DNA from: Parietaria judaica
Lineage: Eukaryota > Streptophyta > Magnoliopsida > Rosales > Urticaceae
Direction of reading: 5' to 3'
DNA: 64,000 nucleotides
Assembly: GCA_954871525.1 (NCBI GenBank)
Contig: OX940868.1
Span: 17,603,056 to 17,667,055 of the forward strand
Below the pieces are notes generated by a model. That model was not told the DNA's origin and made no database searches. It saw nothing but the letters and a program-made list of their open reading frames with translations. A program made the translations under genes and the position numbers. Positions 27,773 through 38,156 of this stretch are shown here, piece after piece; the stretch's first letter is position 1; each line of letters opens with the position of its first letter.

Positions 27773-30540
27773 TGTTGGACATATGTGTCCTTAAACAAGA
27801 TATTTATCCATTTGTAAAAGATTATGACAAGTCGTTGAATAAAGATGGTACTTATTATGTTAATCTTATTATAGTTTCCGTAGAGTAAAATAGAATGTTT
27901 GATTCCTTAGTTCATAAAGGATGCAATTATGTTATTATTATCACAACAGAGTCATGTGAGGAAGAATTAATAAGCATAATAAATGAACTTAAAATGTCCG
28001 TGACCTGATTAACTGGGTGGGAGCCCATTAATCGGTAAGGTCATTAATGTGACTGAAGTGACAATCCTATTCTGGATTTTGTGTGTGTCAACACTCACTA
28101 GAAGTGCATTAAGTATGAAGCGTCTTCATACTGGACTGGACCTGACTTAAACTCAAGAAGTTGTCATATAAGACCGTCACTGACAACTTGTAGTTGAGTC
28201 GCAAAATGATGATCAAATGGATATTAGTTCTAAGTCCTGAGTGGTCATGAGTCCGAGCTGCTGGCTTGATTGTTCTTTGATTTAACCGTTAAAGAACACA
28301 AGATATTACCACTGTTCCCAACACTATTATTTTGGGAACATGATAGTCAGTAGTAAGGATTGCTTGATCATAGACATGGGCATCACACAGCTCTCTTCAG
28401 AGTCATGATGATTCCCTTCGTTGTCAGTGGTGAGAAGTGAGAGGTACCCATGCTTAACTTATGAATCGAAACCATAAGTGGGTTACTTATAATATTACTG
28501 GCAGAGTCAAGGATGAAAATGCATTGAGGAGCATTATGGTACAAACCGCCTGCTCATGTGTGGGTCATCAAGTGAAAGAACAATAATCGGTATTTGATTG
28601 AATCTAATGGACACCCTGCTGTATATAAGGGAATAATATATACCGTATCACTAAAGAGTGCAGCCTCGGGTCTATAGTGAAATCACTTCGAGGTTTGACG
28701 AACACCTAGCAGTTCGTTGGAGCTTAAGTGATACGGGTCCATGGTCCCCAGGATAGCTCCGTAACGGATGATACGTACATGATTAAAATACATTCTGGAT
28801 AATGTTTAATCATTTGGCTCGGCTTATAAAACTGACAAGTCTGTGTCAGACGTCAGATAGTTTTATCGATAGCGTGGCAAAAGTATCATATTTTGGTACA
28901 CGGAAGTAACTGATAAAAAGAAAGTTAGAATTTAGATTTTCGAACAGCACCATGTTGTTCTAAATTAAATTCTAAGCAACTTTTCTTTTTTAACCAAGTC
29001 ATTTTTACTTACGGTTTGTGATTTATGAATTTTCTAAGTTTATGACTCGGTTCGATAAACTATGAAATTAAATCACATGTCACGAATTTAAATGATGGTG
29101 TTGAACCATGACATTTAAATGTGTGATAAAGAGATCAGGCTTTATTAATATAATTTAATTAGTTGGATTTAATTATTAATATCTTATTAATAATTAATTA
29201 ATAATTAAAGAATTTATATTAATAAATAAATAATATATTTATGTATTATTTAATGTGTATATTCGAATTAGGGTTTGGAGATAACAAACCCTAGATAAAT
29301 TCGAATCACTGAATTGAAGATTTTATTTTTGCGGCATAAGTACCTGAAGTTTGGTATCTTGGCAAAAACCCTAAAATCAATTTAATCCATTGGATCGGTT
29401 ATGATTTAGTATCAACCGTTGGATTGAGATAATTGATTTGAACCCTAATGTAATTCGAAATTGAAACTTGGTGACCAAGTTTAGGTATTTCGAATTTGCT
29501 TAATTAATTCTGTCCGTTGGATCGGTTTTTAGATTTTATCTTTAAACCGTCGGATTAGAAATTAATTAATATTATATATATGATATTAAAATTCGAATAA
29601 ATTTGAGATAAGAGTTCGAATTAGGGTTTTGTAAAACCCTAGGGTATTTGACTTTATCCCTTATTGATTTGATCCATTGGATTGGTTTAAGATTTAATTC
29701 TAACCATTGGATCTAGATAATCATTTACAAATTCGAATTTAAATATATGTATATAATATAATTCGAATAAATATAATATGATGATAAGATTAAATGTTTT
29801 TAATCTTATCTTATATTATTTAATTAATTAAATCCCTGATTAATTATATCCATTGGATCTATATGAGATTAAATCTGGATCATTGGATTGAAATAATTAT
29901 TTATATTTAATTAAAAGAATTCGAATATTGGGAGGGAAAATCTCCAAATCGGTTACAGGTTGAGCCTATAAATAGGAAGCTCATTCTACACATTTCACAC
30001 ACCTCTCCCCAGAGCAAAAACTCGAGCTCTCCCTCTCTCTCTAGGGTTTGCGAGTTTTCTGCTTCTGATCTCTTTTTCTGGTTCGGCTTAGGAGATATTT
30101 TTCTCCGGTAGCTTTAAAAGAATCGTCAGTTAAATTTTGCGACGGAGTCCTGCCAGCGAAGCCCACGCTTCGGTAGCGAGGAATCCAGGAGAATATCCCG
30201 GAAGATCACGGGAGTTTCCCTCAGCACCGGCGGAGCCCTGCCCAAGTCAGAACGCGCAGCCGGAATCATCAGTTGGTACGACCTTATGCATTGGGTAAAT
30301 AAATGCGACCATTTACTGCTTTCTATTTATTTCCTGTTCGACTAGATTATTAATAATGAATATGAAAATATTAGATTCGAAATATTTATCAGATCTCGTT
30401 TTTTTTTGGTTACCCGATATCCGTGTCGTCGGTCCGATAACAAGATTTCCGCTTGAAAATGAATTTTTAAATGTTACCGGAACGGCCCGGAGGCTATTAT
30501 CGTGGTAAGGAAGTCGACTTGATACCTTCGATTTCCATCA
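27773..30540 (+). mobile_element. Large solo LTR (2,768 bp) nested in another LTR
   Basis: The ends are TGTTGGACATATG and TTTCCATCA (TG...CA), flanked by a perfect 5-bp duplication, ctaaa, at 27768-27772 and 30541-30545. A TATA box (CTATAAATA, 29966-29974) is followed by a pyrimidine-rich leader. The GC-rich U5-like tail ends TGATACCTTCGATTTCCATCA. I found no internal ORF, primer site or reverse transcriptase, and no internal LTR duplication. It is therefore read as a solo LTR of a large-LTR family rather than a full element. The interior carries several copies of the ATCCATTGGATCGGTT and AATTCGAAT words between 29380 and 29900. Confidence 0.7.
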
Positions 30541-30556
30541 CTAAACACACTCAACA

Positions 30557-30984
30557 ATATACACTATGCATCGTTTTGTAATACACACTCAAGCTTTGCT
30601 TGAACCTTAGTCCCTAGCGTGTTTTCTCTCTTTCATATATTCTGTTCTACATCATATACCAACAAGAGAAAAAAAATCCTTATTAGAATCTTATGTATTT
30701 TCCCGCTCTCTTCATTAGTATATATCATAAAATTATGTCTGAAATAATTGAACAAGGCGACTTAAAGATTCATAGATTCTTGTAAAACCTTTTAATAAAA
30801 TATTACGTTTATACAATAAGTAAAAATAATGTTGGTAAGTGGAGTGCTTTCGTACACTTCGTATATGGAACTGGATTTGAAATTTAACAATCTAGTTTAC
30901 TTGAGAGGACAAACAAAAAAAGAAGAGTCGTTTACAACGACACTTGCCTTAAGAGAAATGGACTAAAAGAAACGACATGTTATT
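30557..30984. other. Short intergenic stretch between LTRs
   Basis: AT-rich sequence with no gene seen. It probably belongs to decayed retroelement DNA. Confidence 0.4.
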
Positions 30985-31674
30985 TGTAGAGGGCGTTTTG
31001 CGACGCCTTACAGTCACAAGAATAATTAAAAAAACACAAATAATTATGAACACAATTATTCTTGATTTATTATGATTCCGAGAGGACCCGGTTTCTTCCG
31101 TTTATTAGCTTGGACAATCAGAGATTACACACTCTAATCCTTGGGAAATTGAGAATACTATGAATAAGCAAACTCAAGAACACAAGAATAATTCTCTCAA
31201 AACTCACGATTGAATGATACTGAATGAATTTTACAACGAATTTACATGCGTATTTATAAGCATAAGGTTTTCTAGATTATTCCCACGAATTGTGCTAGGG
31301 TTTCCTTCTTTCTTGCTATGATTGTTGTTGACCTTCTTTATTTGCGTTGGATATCCCATGAAATCCTCAACTGAACGAACCAATCTCCTTCCTTTTCGCG
31401 ATCTCGAATGACTTCCTCTTTTAATTCGATTAGGTTTTCCCGACGAGACTCCTCTTCGATGAGCCTCTGCTCGATGCGCTCTCTTGTCGTGATAAGGTCT
31501 TGCTTCCCGATAGGCTTTGATCCCCTTTGGGCCTCATTGCTATTGGGCCTTAAGCTACTCTATCATTTGATGGGCTTAGAATCTTCAAGTAACCATGCCT
31601 CTATTCTTTGTCGTTTGCACATAGAACGACATTAGTAGTGTTGAGGGATGATTTGGCAAAATCTGACCTTAACA
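30985..31674 (-). mobile_element. Solo LTR, minus strand (690 bp)
   Basis: Plus-strand ends are TGTAGAGGGCG at 30985 and CCTTAACA at 31674, so on the minus strand it runs TGTTAAGG...CCTCTACA. A perfect 5-bp duplication, ttatt, flanks it at 30980-30984 and 31675-31679. On the minus strand a TATA-like TTATAAATACG sits near 31260, and CTAATAAACGGAAGAAACCG matches the same block in the LTRs at 27085 and 43991. The ORF at 31408-31635 is antisense to the LTR and incidental. Confidence 0.85.
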
Positions 31675-31679
31675 TTATT

Positions 31680-32240
31680 TATAGAATTTTTCCAATACAT
31701 ATGAAGTTGGGTAAACTTTAGAGTAATTATTTGTAATTTTGTATTTTATAATGCTCAGCGAAATTTTAAATTTTTCTACTAAATGTGATTTCGTATTATT
31801 TTGTTTAGAAAATTTTAGTATTCTACTAAATGTGGCTTCGTATAATATAATTGTTATCTGAATCGTTTTTGGCAATGTTACATTTTTTTCGAAGTCGTAT
31901 TTTCTCCTACATGTTAGAAAATTAAGACTATCCAATTTCAATCACATTTTTAATCAACTTTTTTTCTTCTTCTTTTATTGTGGACTTTCTTATAGCTTTT
32001 CTTTCAGATTTCGGCTATTGTTTGCTTCACATGTAATTTTCTTTCAAGTAAGTTACATGTTGCTCACATGTAAATTAAAAAAAAAATGGATATAATTAAA
32101 ATTTAAATTTAAAAATATTATTGTAAAAATTTAAAGAATAAAGAAAACAAAGTGTACCGACATACTAATCATTGTATATTATTCTTTCCAGTGTTAATAT
32201 ATATAGATTTTTTGCGAGCAATTATTTTTATTAGAATCCA
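31680..32240. other. AT-rich intergenic stretch, no gene seen
   Basis: Only a low-complexity minus-strand ORF (31675-31941) with no domain. Confidence 0.5.
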
Positions 32241-32254
32241 TATTACTAATGTGC

Positions 32255-32650
32255 ATTAAACTCATAAAATCTCATAAAATCCCAAACATCCCAAAATGAC
32301 CTATGTTATAATGTACTGTCAAAAGCATTTAATAATTGATTTTGAATTTTATCATGAAAAAGTAATGTCTTATGTTAAGATCCATTTCATAATGTTCACT
32401 TAAGTTTTTTCATAATAATCATAAAATCCCAAACATCGCAATTCCCAATACCATAATAAAGCATATGTAATAATTGATTTTGACTTTTTATATGAAGATA
32501 GCAAAAATTAATTACAAAATCCAGTCTTTTAAAGTGTATTTAAGCATAAAATGCCAACTTACTTTTTATATGAAGATAGCAAAAATTAATTACAAAATCC
32601 ACTCTATTTAAGTTTATTAAATGCTTAAAATCCCAATCTTCCCAAACTAG
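32255..32650. repeat. Tandemly duplicated promoter segment of the peptide gene
   Basis: CTTTTTATATGAAGATAGCA followed by AAAATTAATTACAAAATCCA starts at 32484 and again at 32572, a period of 88 bp. Older, more diverged units are visible upstream: AATCATAAAATCCCAAACATC near 32415, and TCATAAAATCCCAAACATCCC near 32275. AATAATTGATTTTGA occurs near 32330 and 32470. These stacked units end about 40 bp before the TATA box of the gene at 32781. Confidence 0.8.
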
Positions 32651-32690
32651 CCTTATATACTACACTATAAGGGGAATCAATATTTTGCTG
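32650..32690 (+). promoter_or_regulatory. Core promoter of the secreted-peptide gene
   Basis: TTATATACTAC near 32653 is a plausible TATA box about 125 bp upstream of the ATG. Transcription would start near 32685. The 5' leader ends CAACAACATGG, a good plant initiation context. Confidence 0.5.
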
Positions 32691-32780
32691 CAAGAACACA
32701 CCATATCTCTCAACTTCCAATAGTGCCATTACATAAGTTCACTTCTGCTCATTAAGTAGTCATTATTCTCGTACAACAAC

Positions 32781-33308
32781 ATGGTTCAAAGCAACTCTTG
32801 TTTGCGTCTCACCTGCCTCTTCTTGCTTGGTCTGGTCGTGTGCTCGTTGTCCGAAGCTCGCCCTCTTTCACCTAGTCATGAGAAGTTTATGGAGCCGGTC
32901 AATAGCGGCGGTTCTGGTTTCTCTAGTCATGATGTTGCGTCTGGTCAATCATCGTCCGAAACTCATCCTCTACCGCCTCTCCTTAAACACGCAGTGGGAG
33001 AAATAGAATATCTCTCGGGTGATGAGAAATTTATGAAGCCGATCAATGCAGGAGGACCAAGAGGCGCAGGACAGGGTCATAGTAGTCCTCCTGGTTTCTC
33101 TAGTCATGATGTTGTGTCTGGGCAATCATCGTCCGAAGCTCGTCCTCTAACGCCTAGTCAGAGCCACGCGGTGGGAGAACTAGAATATCTCTCGTTTGAT
33201 GAGAAGTTTATGAAGTCGATTAACGCAGGAGGACCAAGAGGCGCAGGACAGGGTCATAGTAGTCCTCCTGGTCTCTTTAATCCTGATGATGCGTCTGGTC
33301 ATAATTGA
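32781..33308 (+). CDS. Secreted repeat-bearing signalling-peptide precursor (CEP/PIP-like)
   Basis: This intronless gene encodes 175 residues. Residues 1-26 form a signal peptide (hydrophobic core LTCLFLLGLVVCSLSEA). The rest is hydrophilic, Ser/Gly/Pro-rich and has no Cys. Two tandem 59-residue modules (about 60-118 and 119-175) each contain (E/A)xxPLxP, then HAVGE(I/L)EYLS, DEKFMK and a perfect copy of INAGGPRGAGQGHSSPPG (88-105 and 147-164). A degenerate first unit (27-59) keeps EKFMEPVNSGG only. The layout (signal peptide, variable linker, conserved short GxGH-ended motif, repeated) matches plant CEP and PIP/PIPL precursors. In those, a 11-15-residue peptide is cut out and acts on receptor kinases in the apoplast. 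Here the usual SGPS of PIP is replaced by AGGP, so family membership is inference. The start is supported by the ACAACATGG context and the signal peptide. Confidence 0.8.
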   Translation: MVQSNSCLRLTCLFLLGLVVCSLSEARPLSPSHEKFMEPVNSGGSGFSSHDVASGQSSSETHPLPPLLKHAVGEIEYLSGDEKFMKPINAGGPRGAGQGHSSPPGFSSHDVVSGQSSSEARPLTPSQSHAVGELEYLSFDEKFMKSINAGGPRGAGQGHSSPPGLFNPDDASGHN

Positions 33309-33768
33309 CATGTGGCATAACATGTTTTGTTTGTTACTAATATTGTGGAATATAAATAATGCATGCATGCCGTTCTTAAATTATGCTCTTGTATCTAAGT
33401 TTTAAAATACGTTTTTGGGTCTTTTTTTTTTATTCCATTTATAATGATGCATATAAATTAAACACAAAAATATAAAAATATAAATATAACTACAAAAATT
33501 TTACGTAAAACCTAGTTTAAAGACAACTAAAGTAGATAAAAAAATAAAGTTAAAATAAAATATAACAAATTAAGAATGCGATTTAATAACTTCTTAAAAC
33601 CCTACAAATTATTTAGAAAAGTAAGCTTAAGAATATTTGGCTAATGGTACCCCTTTCAGGATATGGTAGAATATTCAATAAATTAATGTCGCACTTTCTG
33701 TCAAAAGTACTCTTGGCAACATAATTACTATCACAAGAAATTAGTTTCATAACATCTCTTAATAATAA
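33309..33768. other. 3' flank of the peptide gene
   Basis: AT-rich sequence. AATATAAATAATG near 33349 could serve as a polyadenylation signal. No further gene. Confidence 0.5.
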
Positions 33769-36409
33769 CTAGCGGATGGACCGCGCGTTGCACGGTTACA
33801 CAAATTTTATGCTTATAATTTTGATAAAAATACTAAATAACGTTATTATTTTGGAGAATTTATATTATTCTTTTACATATAGTTGGGTTGTCCTTTATGA
33901 AATAGTACAAAAGATAGTATTTTATAAGAGTATTTTACATTTACAAACTCTTTTGCAAGGGAAGAGAGTCAAAAGATTACTTGAGGCATCAATGAATTAA
34001 AACCGTATTGTTTTTAATGAAAAGATGTGAAGGTGTTAAACTTAATTGGCCTTAAAAAAATCATTAAAAAGTTAAATAACTTAGGTTATGTATATATGAT
34101 ATATACATACACTTTAAAATGACTTTTGAAATTAGTAGATTTGATTCTCTTCAATTTATATATTCTTATTTACAACGGTGCATTAGTGGAAGGACTTTTG
34201 AAAATATAAAACAAAAGAATTATATAATGAATTTTGATCAAATTTATATTAAGATGCATTACAATTTCAACATAAAAATGAGTTTCAGCACAATAATTTT
34301 AAGAAAATTCTCTTAGCATAGGTTTCTAAGGTTATTGGACATAAATACAATTTATGTATTTAAGAGGATATCAACGGATTTCAGATAAAAAATCATTACA
34401 TATTGTATGAATATTTACAACACTTCAATGTGAATATATTGAGTAAAATGTACTGGATGTAGAATCTTCAAGAGATATATTAAAAAAAAAAAAAAGAAAC
34501 TAATCTTAGATAAATGGGCTTTTCTTCTTCAAAAAAATTAAATGTCATAATAAATAGTATGAATACCAATAACTTCTTCATGAATCATGACTTCGGGATG
34601 AGAGTTATGAATCTATGAGGAAAAAATACCAAAGGTCAGCAAAAAATAATTTCCTTAACTGTCATAACTTTTTTATGACTTAAAATATGATAATATATAA
34701 TTATAATATGCATGTATTTATATAGGCACAAAAGTATTTTTTTTATAAGGAGAACCTAAAGCTAAAATACATAAATAAATATAGATTATTTACCTTAAAA
34801 AAATAATATATTTACATATAAATGTATATATATAATATGCATCTATCTAAATATACATATAAAGCATGTATTAGAAGGAGAATCAAAACCTAAATATATG
34901 TATATATTATCATTAACAAATAAATCTAAGACATTTAAATGCCGTAACAAATTAAACTTTTAAAAATTTACAAAACAAAAAGTCATTCAAGTAAATGTAA
35001 TTCAATAATAATACAGTAATACTTGTTTTAAATTTTAACCTCTCAATAAGACATTATAATAGAGTGAGTTTCTAAAGCCTTATATCATATACGTTTTACG
35101 TATGATTAAACACAAAAAGGACAAACCAATGGATAAAGTTAAACTATATCTCTTCATGTGTATTCATATGGAGGAAACTTGTGAAAATAGGATTAATTAA
35201 CAACTACCTAAGAAACATCTTAGAGAGAACAAAAGATCATTGAGAGTGTAACAATTGAGATGTATATTAATCCCTTCCATAAGTCTTTAATGTGAGGTTG
35301 TATATGTCTTGGATAATAAAAGAAACTTAACTCATGACATATACTTTTGAAAACATATAAAATGGAACATAATAGCGATAAATCTCAGTGGCGTCTTCAT
35401 GCTTCCGCATCACCTCATATGTTGCTTCAAGTTCGCTCGATCCCCGATCTTTTAACGGGCCTTAACATTATATAAGTTTCAATTAGCAGTATTTGTAAGA
35501 ACACTAATATTATGAGTGAATTTTGCTTTTCAAATAAACCTTACTACTTAAGAGTATGTTCAACTTACAAATAATAGTTCCGTTACATTTATAAATACAA
35601 ATAACTTAAAACAGAGAAATAAAATAATGTAATTGCACATGAGAGATTGCCCAATTTGCTGTCATATGTCGCACCATATAGATTCTCTTAAGTTGTGATG
35701 GACTTTAACGCATTTGCGAGATCGTTCACCTAATCACAAAATGTGTGGAAATGAAACAAACTATTACATTATACAATCTCCAAAATCAAACCACAATATT
35801 TATCGTTTCATCACGTTATGGAGATGCTTTTTTTCTTGTATTTCTATTACACACAGATTACAAAATTTGTAAGCTGGTAAAAATATAATAAATCATACTT
35901 TAATTTACTTAAACACAATGAAATGAACTTAGGCATAAATAGGAAAAATCAAAAGTTTAAGCATAAATCTATAGAATAGAAAACATTGAAGGTCGTCCAA
36001 TTAATAATATTAATGATATTCATTAATAAAATTAAATTCTCTAAAAAATAATTTTTCATTTTTTGTGATTAATAAATAATCACCTTTCGTTAAAAAAAAT
36101 ATAAGAAGAAAAAAAAAGATCATATTGTAGATCATTTGACATAAGCGCATGCAAGTCTTATACCAAACACAAACATCACATTTTTTTATTTATGATGTCA
36201 CTCCTTTTCATTTTCTTTTACCAAATAAAATATTCCAAATTCAAATTCCAGGACCTATAACAAATCACATTTTAAACTAAAAAACACAATTCCTCAATAG
36301 AAATGAATCTGTGATACATAGATAAATAAAAGTTGTACATTTGTTTCGTGAAAATTGCTGCTACTCGGACTGTCATTTTGTGCCTACCGTTGTAATGCTT
36401 GGTCCTATA

Positions 36410-37325
36410 CAGGGTCGGCCCTGACTCAACGGAGGCCCTAGGCGAGAAAAAATTTGAGGCCCCTAAGATAATAATTATATATATATTATTAAAACATAAA
36501 TATTTTGATTTTATCCCATCGTAGTAACTATATGTTAATAAACTATCCCTTATATATGTCAAATTTATATATATCTGAAATTGTGAGATTTTAAATTTTA
36601 AGAATAATATTTTCTAGTAAAAATGATAATAAAAAAAATACAAAGAAAAATAGTGTTAGTTAAACCTTATTTTATATTAAACAGTATAACAAACACCTTA
36701 AAATTCTAAAGTAGTGGTCATATTAATTATAACATCACTAAATTATTTTATTAGATATAATATGATTCTTAATATCTCTAATTCTTTTTGTTTCTTTTTA
36801 TACAAAATACAATTTAATGATGTATGTTGGATTGAGAGTTATCCGATGAGAATAAAAAATAAATCCATAAGTATCATTGTAGTATTTATATAAGTTTGAT
36901 TTTTTTTTTTAAAGATATAAGTTTGATTTTAATCTTAAGTTTACGAACATAGTTTTGTAAACATGTAATATCATTTTGGTAAAAAAAACAATTGTAAAAA
37001 GATAAAAGTAGTGGGCCACTTCACTTTTATGGTAACGAATTATCAATAACTTTCAAACTGTAAATCAAGTAATAAAAAATTTATAAAAAATAAAAATTAA
37101 ATTGAATAGCATGGAAAAGAGTGAGCGTGTGAAATTAGGGCCCACTAAAACCCTTCTTCTCCCTCTTTCATTAAAAGAAATTGCAGAGAATACGTAAAAC
37201 TATAGAAACTCTTCCATGGCCATGAACTTCGTTTCACAGTAAACTTCCGGCGTAGGCGACGGGGCCCCTTAAAATCGGGGGCCCTAGGCCGGCGCCTCGT
37301 CCGCCTACCCCAAGGGCCGGCGCTG
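36410..37325. mobile_element. hAT-like element with CAGGGTCGGCCC ends (916 bp)
   Basis: The left end is CAGGGTCGGCCCTGAC and the right end AAGGGCCGGCGCTG. A perfect 8-bp duplication, gtcctata, flanks it at 36402-36409 and 37326-37333. Subterminal GGCCC/GGGCC blocks are GC-rich while the interior is AT-rich and non-coding. The Arg-rich minus-strand ORF at 37145-37342 is a translation of the right terminus, not a gene. CAGGG-C-GGCCC ends are common in plant hAT elements. Confidence 0.92.
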
Positions 37326-37980
37326 GTCCTATAATATATCACATAAAAATATAAGTGAAATCAAATCCTTTATTAAAACTATATATATATATATATATAT
37401 TTGTAAGATCAATAACCCGTTAACATGTAAAACTTATCGATGTATTCCTATCGCGGTAATTATCTCAGCACTTATTACCGCACCACCATCTGAAAAAGAA
37501 TATGAAGTATATTATTTTCTTGAGGCTGCTACATCATATGCAAGTGAAAGCATAAACTGGAAGTTTTTATCGAAGCGAAATGATGTTTCTTTAAATATCA
37601 TGCATGTATAGATTAATATAAATATTATTCTAATATTTCATTCCAAAAACCTGGTGGTCGTAAGCGAGGATATAGTGACTATGTGCTCGGTCCTATGCTT
37701 CACGTAGTCCTGTTGTACTCCTCAAAAAGCATCACTGATTTTGGACATACGTGAACAAAAACAAAAAGATTGCTTATATTAGATGATCATACTCACAAAA
37801 TGTTAATATATAGACAGAAGAGAGATTTTAGATATATGAATCCTTAGCAATCAAAAAAACGTTTTCTTTTTCTTCTTGCTCATAATGTCAGACTAATAAC
37901 ATACTCAATAAACCAACATTTTTTTTTTCTTGCTCATAATGGTGTAGGTTAGAAGTCATTTTAATGAGAAAGTTATTTGT

Positions 37981-38156
37981 GACATCAATTAGAAGTATTT
38001 TTCTATAAAAAAAAAATTAAAAATCTATTAAGAAAGAGAATGTGAATCCATTGATTCTACTTCACCATATCACCTTAAACCTCTTAGAAAAAAAAATTGT
38101 CAATGCTTTAATATTACTTTGCCACGTCACCTTAGAGTTCCTCCTTTTAATATATA
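37981..38156 (-). repeat. 176-bp repeat, left copy (Helitron-type 5' region)
   Basis: About 90% identical by eye to 42419-42596 in the same orientation. On the minus strand it reads TATATATTAAAAGGAGGAAC and then CTAAGGTGACGTGGC, a style seen at plant Helitron 5' ends. It abuts the CTAG end at 38157. Confidence 0.75.

Larger units (their letters stand above)
27085..30556 (+). mobile_element. LTR (about 700 bp) split by a nested LTR insertion
   Basis: The LTR starts TGTTAAGGTCGGATCTAG at 27085 and runs to 27772. It resumes after the nested 27773-30540 insert (and the duplicated ctaaa) at 30546-30556, ending CACACTCAACA. Without the insert it is about 699 bp, close to the related 690-bp LTR at 30985-31674. 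A TATA-like CTATATAATG near 27579 and the shared GTTAATAAACGAGAGAAACC and AAGGATCAATCCTTGTGATTG blocks support LTR identity. No 5-bp TSD flanks the outer LTR (ctaac left, atata right), so it may be one LTR of a larger decayed element. Its U3 (27130-27300) holds repeated GTCGACGA words. Confidence 0.65.
33769..38156 (-). mobile_element. Probable Helitron B (minus strand, about 4.4 kb)
   Basis: On the minus strand the 3' end reads ACCGTGCAACGCGCGGT, an imperfect hairpin, followed by CCATCCG and CTAG at 33769-33772. The next base is T, as expected of a Helitron 3' end. The presumed 5' end lies at about 38156, where TATATATTAAAAGGAGGAAC begins a segment nearly repeated at 42419-42596. No intact Rep/helicase ORF is visible, so it is non-autonomous. 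It contains a nested hAT element (36410-37325). The 5' TC dinucleotide is not preserved, so that boundary is uncertain. Confidence 0.45.

Noticed and set aside
27773..30540. Full LTR retrotransposon
   Set aside because: No internal LTR pair, primer site, gag or RT motif seen; the 5-bp duplication and TATA position fit a long solo LTR better.
37145..37342. Arg-rich minus-strand ORF
   Set aside because: It is a translation of the GC-rich right terminus of the hAT element at 36410-37325.
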